Shown piece by piece: positions 1-4,978 of a DNA stretch of 5,084 nt; positions within the stretch are counted from its first letter, which is position 1; the number at the start of each line of letters is the position of its first letter. The DNA is from an uncultured Lentisphaeria bacterium (GTDB lineage: Bacteria > Verrucomicrobiota > Lentisphaeria > JABSQK01 > CAJWLW01). Location of the stretch: the NCBI GenBank assembly GCA_913042885.1, contig CAJWLW010000344.1, forward strand, positions 1 through 5,084, read 5' to 3'. The notes below the pieces were generated by a model that saw only the letters and a list, made by a program, of their open reading frames with translations, ran no database searches and had not been told where the DNA came from. The translations under genes and the position numbers were made by a program.

Positions 1-131
1 TGCTGAAGGAAACCGAGGTGTACGATCTGAAGCGCTCACCCCTCTTCAACGGTTTCGACCCACAGAGCTCAAGTCTGGAGGAACACCTTTCCCATCTGGA
101 AGCACTCGGTATCTGGAAGCAAGGCGGCTGA
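1..131 (+). CDS. C-terminal end of an unrecognised protein (5' end outside window)
   Basis: An open frame enters from the left edge (first full codon at position 3) and ends with TGA at 129-131, giving 42 residues rich in Leu, Glu and Ser and ending LEALGIWKQGG. I do not recognise the family and no catalytic motif is visible. The last codons overlap DNA which, read in another frame, encodes the start of a Sel1 repeat (KAAEAGDAAAQ). The 14-base string GCAAGGCGGCTGAG at 119-132 recurs at 274-287 inside the next Sel1 repeat. The natural C-terminus may therefore have been replaced by recombination into Sel1-repeat DNA, with the present stop arising by chance in the new frame. That the frame is coding is inferred only from its being open and having plausible composition. 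Confidence 0.45.
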   Translation, partial: LKETEVYDLKRSPLFNGFDPQSSSLEEHLSHLEALGIWKQGG

Positions 132-374
132 GGCGGGAGATGCCGCTGCGCAGTACAAACTCTAGTTGAGGAGGCGGTCGCGGGAGATGCCGTTGCGCAG
201 AACAACCTCGGCTTGATGTACGAGGGCGGCGATGGCGTGCCTGAGGACGATGCCGAGGCGGTTAAGTGGTATCGCAAGGCGGCTGAGTGGGATTGGTTTC
301 TTTTCCCCGGCGCGGTCAGCGCTGGAAAAGGCGCAAGCATAGCATGGCCAAAAATTAGAAGAATCTACGCCTAA
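121..374 (+). pseudogene. Broken Sel1-like repeat (SLR/TPR-type) gene remnant
   Basis: Sel1 repeats are 36-40 residue alpha/alpha units that act as protein-protein interaction scaffolds. Two units are visible but in different frames. From 121 the frame reads KAAEAGDAAAQYKL and then stops at TAG 163-165, where a Sel1 unit would normally continue LGLMY. From 168 a near-complete unit follows in another frame: EEAVAGDAVAQNNLGLMYEG, then GDGVPEDDAEAVKWYRKAAE ending at 287. After 287 the frame stays open to TAA at 372-374, but residues 288-371 (WDWFLFPGAVS and onward) no longer resemble Sel1. No start codon or ribosome-binding site supports independent expression. A frame break, an in-frame stop and loss of most units all point to a decayed gene. 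The family call rests on the motifs LGLMYEGGDGVPEDDAEAVKW and KAAE, which are typical. Confidence 0.75.
300..330. other. Stem-loop inside the Sel1 remnant
   Basis: CTTTTCC at 300-306 pairs perfectly with GGAAAAG at 324-330. Inside, GCGC at 310-313 pairs with GCGC at 319-322 around a five-base loop, leaving a 3x1 internal loop. The 11 bp stem sits just where similarity to the Sel1 repeat ends. No T-tract follows, so it is not a convincing intrinsic terminator. No ...AAC/GTT... boxes flank it, so it is not an obvious attC either. Confidence 0.3.
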
Positions 375-429
375 GACCTCCCTTCCCCTTGCTGCATAAG
401 GTTTGGCAGAATAATGAGACGGCGACAAA

Positions 430-624
430 ATGCTGAATGAAGTCGATGCCAGGCCTATCCCTTGCCCTTATTGCGGCGAAACAATTGAAATTCTCATCGA
501 TTGCTCTATCTCTGCGCAAAACTATATCGAAGATTGTGAAGTGTGCTGCCGCCCGATAAGCTTTGCTGTCAGAGTTGATGAACATGGTTATGCCGACGTT
601 TCGGCCTCACACGAAGATGAATAA
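430..624 (+). CDS. CPXCG motif-containing cysteine-rich small protein
   Basis: This 64-residue protein matches the small CPXCG family (Cys_rich_CPXCG). Its function is not established in the literature I know; a structural zinc site is the usual assumption. Cys12-Pro-Tyr-Cys15-Gly (CPYCG) forms one knuckle and Cys36-Glu-Val-Cys39-Cys40 the second. Between them lies the characteristic IEILIDCS and QNYIEDCEVCCRPISF pattern, and the tail is acidic (SHEDE). Length is that of the whole family, so the gene appears complete. The ATG at 430 puts the first knuckle at residue 12, as is usual. The ribosome-binding site is weak (GAG at 416-418, 11 bases upstream). There is no signal peptide or membrane segment, so the protein should be cytoplasmic. 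It sits alone between a candidate cassette boundary (401) and attC1 (713-781). Family members are often ordinary chromosomal genes, so finding one in an apparent cassette is a little unusual. Confidence 0.88.
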   Translation: MLNEVDARPIPCPYCGETIEILIDCSISAQNYIEDCEVCCRPISFAVRVDEHGYADVSASHEDE

Positions 625-660
625 TACTTCTGCGAGCGCCGGCATGACCGGGACAAGAAT

Positions 661-690
661 GCTCAGAAAAGGCCTGCTCAGAAGAGATCT
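661..690. repeat. Imperfect 15-base tandem repeat
   Basis: Positions 661-675 and 676-690 are two adjacent copies of a 15-base unit beginning GCTCAGAA and ending CT, identical at 12 of 15 positions. They lie in the untranslated stretch between the CPXCG stop codon (624) and attC1 (713). No function is evident. The repeat shows that this spacer has been altered by local duplication, which may explain its length. Confidence 0.5.
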
Positions 691-712
691 TTGTTCGCCT
701 CACCAAATCGAA

Positions 713-781
713 GCCGAACCAAACGGTGGTGGCGGAACGGCGCTCGTAACCTCGCTGCCGTCCCACACCTTAACGTTGGCA
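713..781 (+). other. attC-like recombination site 1 (end of cassette C1)
   Basis: The left box is GCCGAAC (713-719) and the right box GTTGGCA (775-781); both spacers are five bases. The arms pair imperfectly: GGTG 725-728 with CACC 766-769, an extra G at 729, TGG 730-732 with CCA 763-765, then an uneven internal loop, and ACGGC 737-741 with GCCGT 757-761. The single extra base in the 5' arm is a shared trait of the three sites here and of classical attC sites. The stem is poorer than at the next two sites. Its strongest support is indirect: the right box is a perfect complement of TGCCAAC at 2716, the left box of the next site. Outside the AAC/GTT cores, the two boxes of this site do not match each other. 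Confidence 0.6.
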
Positions 782-789
782 TCACACTT

Positions 790-794
790 AGGAG
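790..794 (+). promoter_or_regulatory. Ribosome-binding site of the GH127 gene
   Basis: AGGAG lies seven bases before the ATG at 802, an optimal Shine-Dalgarno arrangement. It decides the start: the frame is also open from TTG at 691, but that start has no convincing site and would translate through attC1. The ribosome-binding site lies inside cassette C2, so it travels with the gene. Confidence 0.85.
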
Positions 795-801
795 CAAGAA
801 T

Positions 802-2709
802 ATGAAGAAATCTATTTGCAGGAGAATCCCAAAATCCAGTATGCGGATTGGCGGTTTTGTGGGGAACTACCTCAGCGGCATCACTGAGCAATGGTTGCTT
901 GTGGCGCCAGAAGCCAATCCCGGCATGCTTGAGATGTTCCGCGACCGTGACGCGTCCCCACTGCGCCAGATGGTGCCTTGGGCGGGGGAGTTTGCAGGTA
1001 AGTACCTGACAGGAGCTGTCCAGGTTCTGCGCGTAACCAACGACCCGAAGCTGAAAGCGTGGTTGAAGGAATTCGTTCACCACTTAGTCGGCTTTCAAGA
1101 TGAGGACGGCTATCTCGGCCCCTGGCCCTCCGAGCACAGGCTGACCAATAGCGCCCCGAATTGCTGGAAAGGCCGCCTGACCTGGGACACCTGGGGCCAC
1201 TACCACATCATGCTGGGACTCATGCTCTGGCACGAAGAGACACGGGACAAGGAAGCCATGGCATGCGCGGCCCGCATAGCGGATCTCCTCTGCCGGAAGT
1301 ACCTGGGCAGAAAGAAAACGCGCCTGGTCGACACAGGGGAGACGGATAAGAATCTGGCCCCAGTGCATTCGCTTTGTATTCTGTATCGCAAGACAAAGAC
1401 CGAACGCTATCTCAAGTTGGCGCTTCAGATTGTTGACGAATTCGCCGCTCAATCCAAAGGGGAGCCCCTGGCGGGCGACTACCTGCAGCAGGCCTTGCAA
1501 GGCAGAGAGTTCTTCCAGACCCCAAAACCTCGATGGGAAAGCCTGCATCCGATCATGGCGTTGGCGGAGCTTTACTGGATCACTGGCAAAGACCGGTACC
1601 GGCAAGCCTTCGAGCAGATCTGGTGGAGTATTGTAAAACTTGACCGGCACAACAACGGCGGCTTCTCTTCCGGTGAGAAGGCTACCGGCAACCCGTTCCA
1701 TCTCGCGGCAATTGAATCCTGCTGCACTATTGCGTGGACCGCGATGAGTGTTGAGATGCTTAAACTCACCGGGAACTGCATCGTTGCCGATGAGCTCGAA
1801 TTGTCCACTCTCAATTCCGTCGTAGGCATGCATTCCTCTACCGGACGTTGGTGTACATACAACACTCCGATGAACGGTGTGCGAAGGTGTTTCACTACTG
1901 ACCACAACTGGCAGGCACGCGAGGGTAGCCCGGAACTGAACTGCTGCAGTGTGAACTCAAGCAGAGGATTCGGCATTCTATGCGACTGGGGACTGATGAA
2001 GGATAAGGAAGGCCTGATTCTGAACTACTACGGTCCATCAACACTGACGGCTAGAATAAAGCCGGGTCTGTCTGTGACTCTGACGCAAGAGACAGAATAT
2101 CCGCTTGATGGGAAGATTGTCATACACGTGAAACCGTCCAGACCCTGCGAGTTGGGCTTGAAGCTGCGCATCCCTCACTGGTCTACGACGACGAAGGTCA
2201 AACTTAACGGTGAGCCGATCCCTGCGGTAAAAGCGGGTAGTTACCTGAAGATTGACCGCAAATGGAAAGCGGGAGACAGGATCCATGCCACGTTGGATAT
2301 GTCTCTTCATCTATGGCGCGGAGAGCAAGAGTGTGAAGGGCTCGCATCCGTATATCGTGGCCCCATATTGCTGGCCTATGATCATCGGTACAATCTCAAG
2401 AATGCAAGAAAGGGGAAGCCACAGGTGCGCGACGTTGAGAAATGGGATCCCGTAACCTGCATGCTGAATATTCCGCCTATCGATGCAAGGAACATGAAGT
2501 CAAGGCGAGTCCGGTGGTCAGATTGGCTATCCCCTTTACTGCTCCTGGAATTCAAGGCGGCGGATGGCAAGACCGTCCGTCTATGTGACTTTGGCAGTGC
2601 AGGTGGGGCGGGAACTCCGTACTGCTCATGGCTGCCCGTCAAGCACTGCCCCAAAGCAACCGAGTTCTCCAGGGAGAACCCACTACGGAGCCGTCGCGTT
2701 CAATCATAG
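802..2709 (+). CDS. Glycoside hydrolase family 127 (DUF1680) enzyme, beta-L-arabinofuranosidase-type
   Basis: This 635-residue protein has the size and architecture of GH127: an (alpha/alpha)6 barrel (about residues 15-410), then beta-sandwich domains with the typical blocks LGLKLRIPHW (451-460), VKLNGEP (466-472), WKAGDRI (488-494) and YRGPILLAYD (518-527). Characterised members such as Bifidobacterium longum HypBA1 remove beta-L-arabinofuranose using a zinc-bound cysteine nucleophile. The needed residues are visible: Glu305-Ser-Cys307 and Cys381-Cys382 match the HypBA1 zinc ligands Glu338, Cys340, Cys417 and Cys418, with Cys381 the expected nucleophile; Glu292 in SGE fits the acid/base Glu322. 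After the Cys pair, SVNSSRG replaces the usual PPN-type sequence, so this is a divergent member and the substrate may not be arabinofuranose. There is no signal peptide or hydrophobic N-terminus, which suggests a cytoplasmic enzyme acting on imported oligosaccharides. The start is set by the AGGAG site at 790. The reading frame is intact. It is the only gene of candidate cassette C2. Confidence 0.93.
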   Translation: MKKSICRRIPKSSMRIGGFVGNYLSGITEQWLLVAPEANPGMLEMFRDRDASPLRQMVPWAGEFAGKYLTGAVQVLRVTNDPKLKAWLKEFVHHLVGFQDEDGYLGPWPSEHRLTNSAPNCWKGRLTWDTWGHYHIMLGLMLWHEETRDKEAMACAARIADLLCRKYLGRKKTRLVDTGETDKNLAPVHSLCILYRKTKTERYLKLALQIVDEFAAQSKGEPLAGDYLQQALQGREFFQTPKPRWESLHPIMALAELYWITGKDRYRQAFEQIWWSIVKLDRHNNGGFSSGEKATGNPFHLAAIESCCTIAWTAMSVEMLKLTGNCIVADELELSTLNSVVGMHSSTGRWCTYNTPMNGVRRCFTTDHNWQAREGSPELNCCSVNSSRGFGILCDWGLMKDKEGLILNYYGPSTLTARIKPGLSVTLTQETEYPLDGKIVIHVKPSRPCELGLKLRIPHWSTTTKVKLNGEPIPAVKAGSYLKIDRKWKAGDRIHATLDMSLHLWRGEQECEGLASVYRGPILLAYDHRYNLKNARKGKPQVRDVEKWDPVTCMLNIPPIDARNMKSRRVRWSDWLSPLLLLEFKAADGKTVRLCDFGSAGGAGTPYCSWLPVKHCPKATEFSRENPLRSRRVQS

Positions 2710-2715
2710 AAGACG

Positions 2716-2774
2716 TGCCAACCATCGCGTGCAGCCGACCGCGAGGACGCGGCGGCTGACGCGCACCGTTCGGG
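2716..2774 (+). other. attC-like recombination site 2 (end of cassette C2)
   Basis: The left box TGCCAAC (2716-2722) and right box GTTCGGG (2768-2774) flank a long stem. CGCGT 2726-2730 pairs with ACGCG 2759-2763; G2731 is unpaired; CAGCCG 2732-2737 pairs with CGGCTG 2753-2758; A2738 is unpaired; CCGCG 2739-2743 pairs with CGCGG 2748-2752 around the loop AGGA. That gives 16 pairs with two single extra bases, both on the 5' arm. One-sided extra bases are what give attC its strand selectivity. The GTGCAGCCGAC / CGGCTGAC core resembles many attC sites, whose read-through produces VQPT-like peptides. The two boxes match each other only at AAC/GTT, but each matches a distant partner (775 and 3147). 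The boxes depart somewhat from the textbook RYYYAAC/GTTRRRY. Confidence 0.82.
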
Positions 2775-3206
2775 GAACAGGATAATGGGTTCACAGGTCA
2801 CAGCGCAGTGCGAGTGCGGAGTCGAGGCGGAGATACTCGTGGGTGGTGGCATGATGGACTTTACGACCACCTGCTATTTTCCTTGTCTTTGCGATCGGTG
2901 CAACAAGGTCGTGCAAGTAAACTTGCTGGCAACAAAACCGCGATGTCCTGACTGCGGAGCGGCTAATCCCGTTCCATATGACGACCCTCAGCTTATCGGG
3001 TCGCCAGGAGACGGGATCGTTGCTGAATGGAACATGGAGGAACGGCTTGGGCGGAATCTTCTTCTGACAGACGGCTCCTACAAATGCCCTGGATGCAGAA
3101 AGAAGACGCTACGTTTTGCGGACAGCGGACTATGGGATTGAAGAAACCCCGAACCACGCTATAACCTGACGCAAGCCCGGCGGTCTTGCGCAGGTTATGG
3201 CTATCG
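2769..3206 (+). mobile_element. Gene cassette C3 (118-aa Cys-rich protein), 438 bp
   Basis: The opening box with its next base, GTTCGGGG (2768-2775), is the exact reverse complement of CCCCGAAC (3147-3154) in the terminal attC: eight of eight bases over 380 bp. One gene starts 16 bases inside the boundary and stops five bases before the attC. Size, tight packing and content (one small protein of unknown function) are those of a standard integron cassette. No promoter is visible, so expression probably depends on upstream transcription. Confidence 0.78.
2785..3141 (+). CDS. Cysteine-rich, multi-zinc-ribbon protein of unknown function
   Basis: This 118-residue protein has ten cysteines: Cys9-x-Cys11, Cys30, Cys34-x-Cys36-xx-Cys39, Cys54-xx-Cys57-Gly and Cys101-xx-Cys104. 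The CPDCG and CPGC knuckles are typical zinc ribbons, so two or three zinc sites are likely. Between residues 62 and 98 lies a cysteine-free stretch with PYDDP, VAEWN and LTDGSY. I have the impression of a recurring hypothetical family with this layout (CYFPCLC near the start, DSGLWD at the end), but I know no function and propose none. There is no signal peptide or membrane segment, so it is probably cytoplasmic. The ATG at 2785 is the first start after the cassette boundary; the ribosome-binding site is weak (AGG 2779-2781, only three bases away, with GGGG at 2772-2775). It is the single gene of cassette C3. Zinc ribbons often bind nucleic acid or partner proteins, but nothing here distinguishes these. 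Confidence 0.85.
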   Translation: MGSQVTAQCECGVEAEILVGGGMMDFTTTCYFPCLCDRCNKVVQVNLLATKPRCPDCGAANPVPYDDPQLIGSPGDGIVAEWNMEERLGRNLLLTDGSYKCPGCRKKTLRFADSGLWD

Positions 3207-3213
3207 TTATTTT
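3147..3213 (+). other. attC-like recombination site 3 (end of cassette C3)
   Basis: The left box CCCCGAAC (3147-3154) and right box GTTATTTT (3206-3213) flank the best stem in the window. GCTATAACCTG 3158-3168 pairs with CAGGTTATGGC 3191-3201 (one T-G wobble), A3169 is unpaired, and CGCAAG 3170-3175 pairs with CTTGCG 3185-3190 around a nine-base loop. That is 17 pairs with one extra base on the 5' arm, six pairs below the loop, as at site 2. Spacers are three and four bases, the same as at site 2. The left box is the perfect complement of the box opening the cassette at 2768. The right box fits GTTRRRY poorly, and no matching AAATAAC box is found downstream. A Rho-independent terminator is unlikely because no uninterrupted T-run follows directly. 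Confidence 0.85.
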
Positions 3214-3361
3214 CCAAGTTTATTTAGCCATCATTATTGCATTTGCCCTTTTGGTTCTTGGTTGGGAGGTGCTTGCAGTGTCATTCAGACAACCGACTGT
3301 TTCGATTGACACCCGCTTTCCGTCATCGCCTGTAAGCACTGCGGAGGATAAGCCGAACTAA
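3197..3361 (+). CDS. Small single-span membrane protein (54 aa)
   Basis: A short gene reads MAIVIFQVYLAIIIAFALL, continues hydrophobic to about residue 30, and then has a polar tail ending TAEDKPN before TAA at 3359-3361. One transmembrane helix (about residues 3-25) is obvious; there is no Cys lipobox. The family is not recognised. Supporting points are its location directly after a cassette boundary, an AT-rich composition distinct from its neighbours, and a stop that falls in an attC-like left half (GCCGAAC then TAA). The ATG at 3197 is odd because it lies in the right arm of attC3, ten bases before the recombination point, and GCAGG just upstream is only two to three bases from it. If cassettes were shuffled here the start codon would be lost; alternatively translation begins at a non-standard codon inside the element. 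The stop overlaps an ATG (TAATGA). Small membrane proteins are common in cassettes. Confidence 0.6.
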   Translation: MAIVIFQVYLAIIIAFALLVLGWEVLAVSFRQPTVSIDTRFPSSPVSTAEDKPN

Positions 3362-3375
3362 TGATCAAGCCCGTC
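3350..3375 (+). other. Possible left half of a fourth attC (right half missing)
   Basis: AAGCCGAAC (3350-3358) is identical to 711-719, which includes the left box of attC1. It is followed by TAATGATCAAGCCCG, which resembles the left arm of classical attC sites (AAC, then a few bases, then CAAGCCG). No complementary right arm or GTT box follows within the next 100 bases. The box also does not pair with GTTATTTT, which opens this segment at 3206. It is best read as a remnant truncated where GC-rich DNA begins, but it could be chance. Confidence 0.35.
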
Positions 3376-3394
3376 ACCAACTACCCGACATCAA

Positions 3395-4936
3395 ATGAAC
3401 CTCACGACCCCAATGGCCATGGCGGCCGCGAACCTGCAGAGCTGGCTGGACCCGGCACACGGCTACAGGCTGACCGGCGGCTTCGGAATCGCCCATGACA
3501 CCGGCAGGTTGTGGGACGCCTTGCTGCGCTACGAGCAAGTCAGCGATTTCGTCATGCCGGCCGAAGCCGAAGCCGCCATGCTGCAGAACCTGCATGCCAT
3601 GTTCGACAATCCGGATGGCCTCCTTTTTGTCCCGCCCGGTCTCCACTGGACACCGCCGCGGTTCGAGTTGCATTCGCTGCGCGAAGGGCTGCTGACACTG
3701 ACCGCACGCATCAGGAATCGCCATGACGACTGGGCGGCAGACGCGGCGCGGCGAATGCTGCAGACTGTCAAACGCATCGTCAAAGACGACGGCACAATCG
3801 ACCCGCGCCGCCTGGACTACTTCCAGTACATGGGCGAAGACAGGCCGTTGCATCGCACACATACCACTTTGGACGGAAGCGACTATACCGCCGTCACCGG
3901 ACGCTTCATCGAGGCGCTGGTCTGGCACTACGAACTGACCGGTGAGGCACTCGCGCTGGAGCTGGCGCAACTGTTTTTCGACTACCACCTCGAGCACACC
4001 GTCAACGCCGATGGCAGCCCGCGCGCAGAAATCTTCAGCCCGGACAACCAGGGACATACGCATTCGTACCTTGGCACCTTGCGCGGACTCCTGCGTCATG
4101 GCCTGCTGACCGGGCGGCGTGACTGCGTCGACACGGTCTACGAGACGTACCGCGATGCCGTCAGCAATCACCTGATCAAGCCATCCGGCTGGGTCGCCCA
4201 CGATCTCGGTACAACACTTTTTCATGACAACCACGGGAATCCCCTGGCGGAGTGCACCAGTGCCTGCGACGTCGTGCAGCTGGCGTTATGGCTGGCGCTC
4301 GAAGACGGAAGAGTGGAGCTGCTGGACGACGTCGAGCGTTACCTGCGGGCCCGTGTTCTGCCGGCCCAGATCCAGGAGAGCGACGCCATCGACAACCCCG
4401 GTATGGCAGTGCCGGCGCAGCACATCGGCGGCTGGGGCTGCTGCGAATACCCGTACTCCACAAAAAAACCTTGCATGCCGGATTACCCGGGGGCAATCCT
4501 CCATTCACTCACCGATGTTTATGCCAACATCTGCACCCGGTCAGCCACAGGGCTGCACGTCAACCTGCACGCCGACTATGTCGGCGAAGGAGTCACTATT
4601 CACAGCGAGCGCGACGAAACCGGTCGACTGACGATCACGCTCGACACCGCGGACAACCTGTTTATCCGCATCCCCGGCTGGGCCCCGCCCGCAAGCGTCC
4701 GCATCACTGTCGACGGTGACGACACGCCCGTGGAACGAGTCGGCCCGGTCGCGCAGATTTCCGGCGATACCCTGTCGCCCCCCGGTACGGTGATGATGAC
4801 CTACGCTCTGCCCGAGCGGCGAAGCAGCGAAACAACACCCGTCGGCGACGTCTACGAGCTGCTGTGGCGGGGCGATGAGATTGCCGGCATCAATCCCAAC
4901 GAAGGACCCCGGCTATTTTATCCGGATCTTGCCTGA
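3395..4936 (+). CDS. Divergent DUF1680/GH127-like glycosidase
   Basis: The 513-residue protein shows the GH127-type plan: a helical barrel (about 10-380) followed by a beta-sandwich with LFIRIPGWA (422-430). Typical barrel blocks are AHDTGRLWDALL (33-44), GHTHSYLGTLRGLL (220-233) and a Cys pair, Gly-Cys349-Cys350, equivalent to the zinc/nucleophile cysteines. The other zinc signature, Glu-x-Cys, is altered: the sequence is Glu286-Cys287-Thr-Ser-Ala-Cys291, so either the Glu or the Cys is shifted. After the Cys pair an insertion with Cys360 precedes PDYPGAILHSLTDVY. Activity and substrate are therefore uncertain. It ends FYPDLA and looks complete at the C-terminus, but is shorter than the other enzyme (635 aa). 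No signal peptide is present. The start is weakly defined: ATG 3395 has no Shine-Dalgarno, and Met7 and Met9 are alternatives; the frame is closed upstream by TGA at 3362-3364. The gene is clearly more GC-rich than the cassette region. Confidence 0.78.
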   Translation: MNLTTPMAMAAANLQSWLDPAHGYRLTGGFGIAHDTGRLWDALLRYEQVSDFVMPAEAEAAMLQNLHAMFDNPDGLLFVPPGLHWTPPRFELHSLREGLLTLTARIRNRHDDWAADAARRMLQTVKRIVKDDGTIDPRRLDYFQYMGEDRPLHRTHTTLDGSDYTAVTGRFIEALVWHYELTGEALALELAQLFFDYHLEHTVNADGSPRAEIFSPDNQGHTHSYLGTLRGLLRHGLLTGRRDCVDTVYETYRDAVSNHLIKPSGWVAHDLGTTLFHDNHGNPLAECTSACDVVQLALWLALEDGRVELLDDVERYLRARVLPAQIQESDAIDNPGMAVPAQHIGGWGCCEYPYSTKKPCMPDYPGAILHSLTDVYANICTRSATGLHVNLHADYVGEGVTIHSERDETGRLTITLDTADNLFIRIPGWAPPASVRITVDGDDTPVERVGPVAQISGDTLSPPGTVMMTYALPERRSSETTPVGDVYELLWRGDEIAGINPNEGPRLFYPDLA

Positions 4937-4978
4937 ACCCGGACTTGCTGAACGCGTGCGGGAAGCCGCAGCCGGACG

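Larger units (their letters stand above)
402..775 (+). mobile_element. Candidate gene cassette C1 (CPXCG protein)
   Basis: This is the proposed first cassette. Its left edge would be the box GTTTGGC at 401-407 (cut after the G) and its right edge the G of GTTGGCA at 775. The opening box pairs with the left box of the cassette's own attC, GCCGAAC at 713-719, at six Watson-Crick positions plus one G-T wobble. It carries one short ORF (430-624) starting 29 bases into the element. The left boundary is the weakest point: no attC-like hairpin and no AAC box is seen between 260 and 400, so the sequence joined at 401 could be an attI, a decayed site, a secondary recombination point, or not a boundary at all. 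The 88 bases between the stop codon and attC1 are longer than in the two cassettes that follow. Confidence 0.45.
776..2768 (+). mobile_element. Gene cassette C2 (GH127 enzyme), about 2.0 kb
   Basis: The opening box GTTGGCA (775-781) and the left box of the terminal attC, TGCCAAC (2716-2722), are perfect reverse complements although 1.9 kb apart. In an excised cassette circle these two boxes come together in one attC, so long-range pairing of this kind marks the segment as a recombination unit. The single gene starts 26 bases after the boundary and its stop lies six bases before the attC, leaving very little non-coding DNA, which is typical of cassettes. The unusual point is size: most cassettes are below about 1 kb and carry small proteins. 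No integrase or attI is present in the window. Confidence 0.7.

Noticed and set aside
340..407. A fourth attC ending at GTTTGGC (401)
   Set aside because: No AAC box occurs between 260 and 400, and the bases before 401 find no complementary arm, so only the box itself is reported as a possible boundary.
691..801. TTG at 691 as start of the GH127 gene, adding 37 residues
   Set aside because: It has no ribosome-binding site, the added residues are basic low-similarity sequence crossing attC1, and a strong AGGAG sits before ATG 802.
1084..1905. 273-residue open frame on the minus strand
   Set aside because: It lies wholly inside the GH127 gene, opposite its coding frame, with no recognisable domain; it is a shadow.
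2564..2785. 73-residue frame ending in an RVQPTARTRRLTRTVRGTG-type tail
   Set aside because: It is a shadow of the GH127 C-terminus reading into attC2. The VQPT-like tail is simply translated attC sequence.
3158..3201. Strong hairpin as a Rho-independent terminator
   Set aside because: There is no directly following T-run; the one-sided extra base, flanking AAC/GTT boxes and matched distant box fit attC better.
3361..3498. Short frame from the ATG that overlaps the TAA of the 54-aa gene (TAATGA)
   Set aside because: The overlap suggests coupling, but the product (MIKPVTNYPTSN...) soon runs out of frame over the glycosidase gene and stops. A frameshifted true start of the glycosidase cannot be excluded but is not supported.
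3374..4234. 286-residue open frame on the minus strand
   Set aside because: It mirrors the GC-rich second glycosidase gene, and long antisense frames are expected in such DNA. There are no domain motifs.
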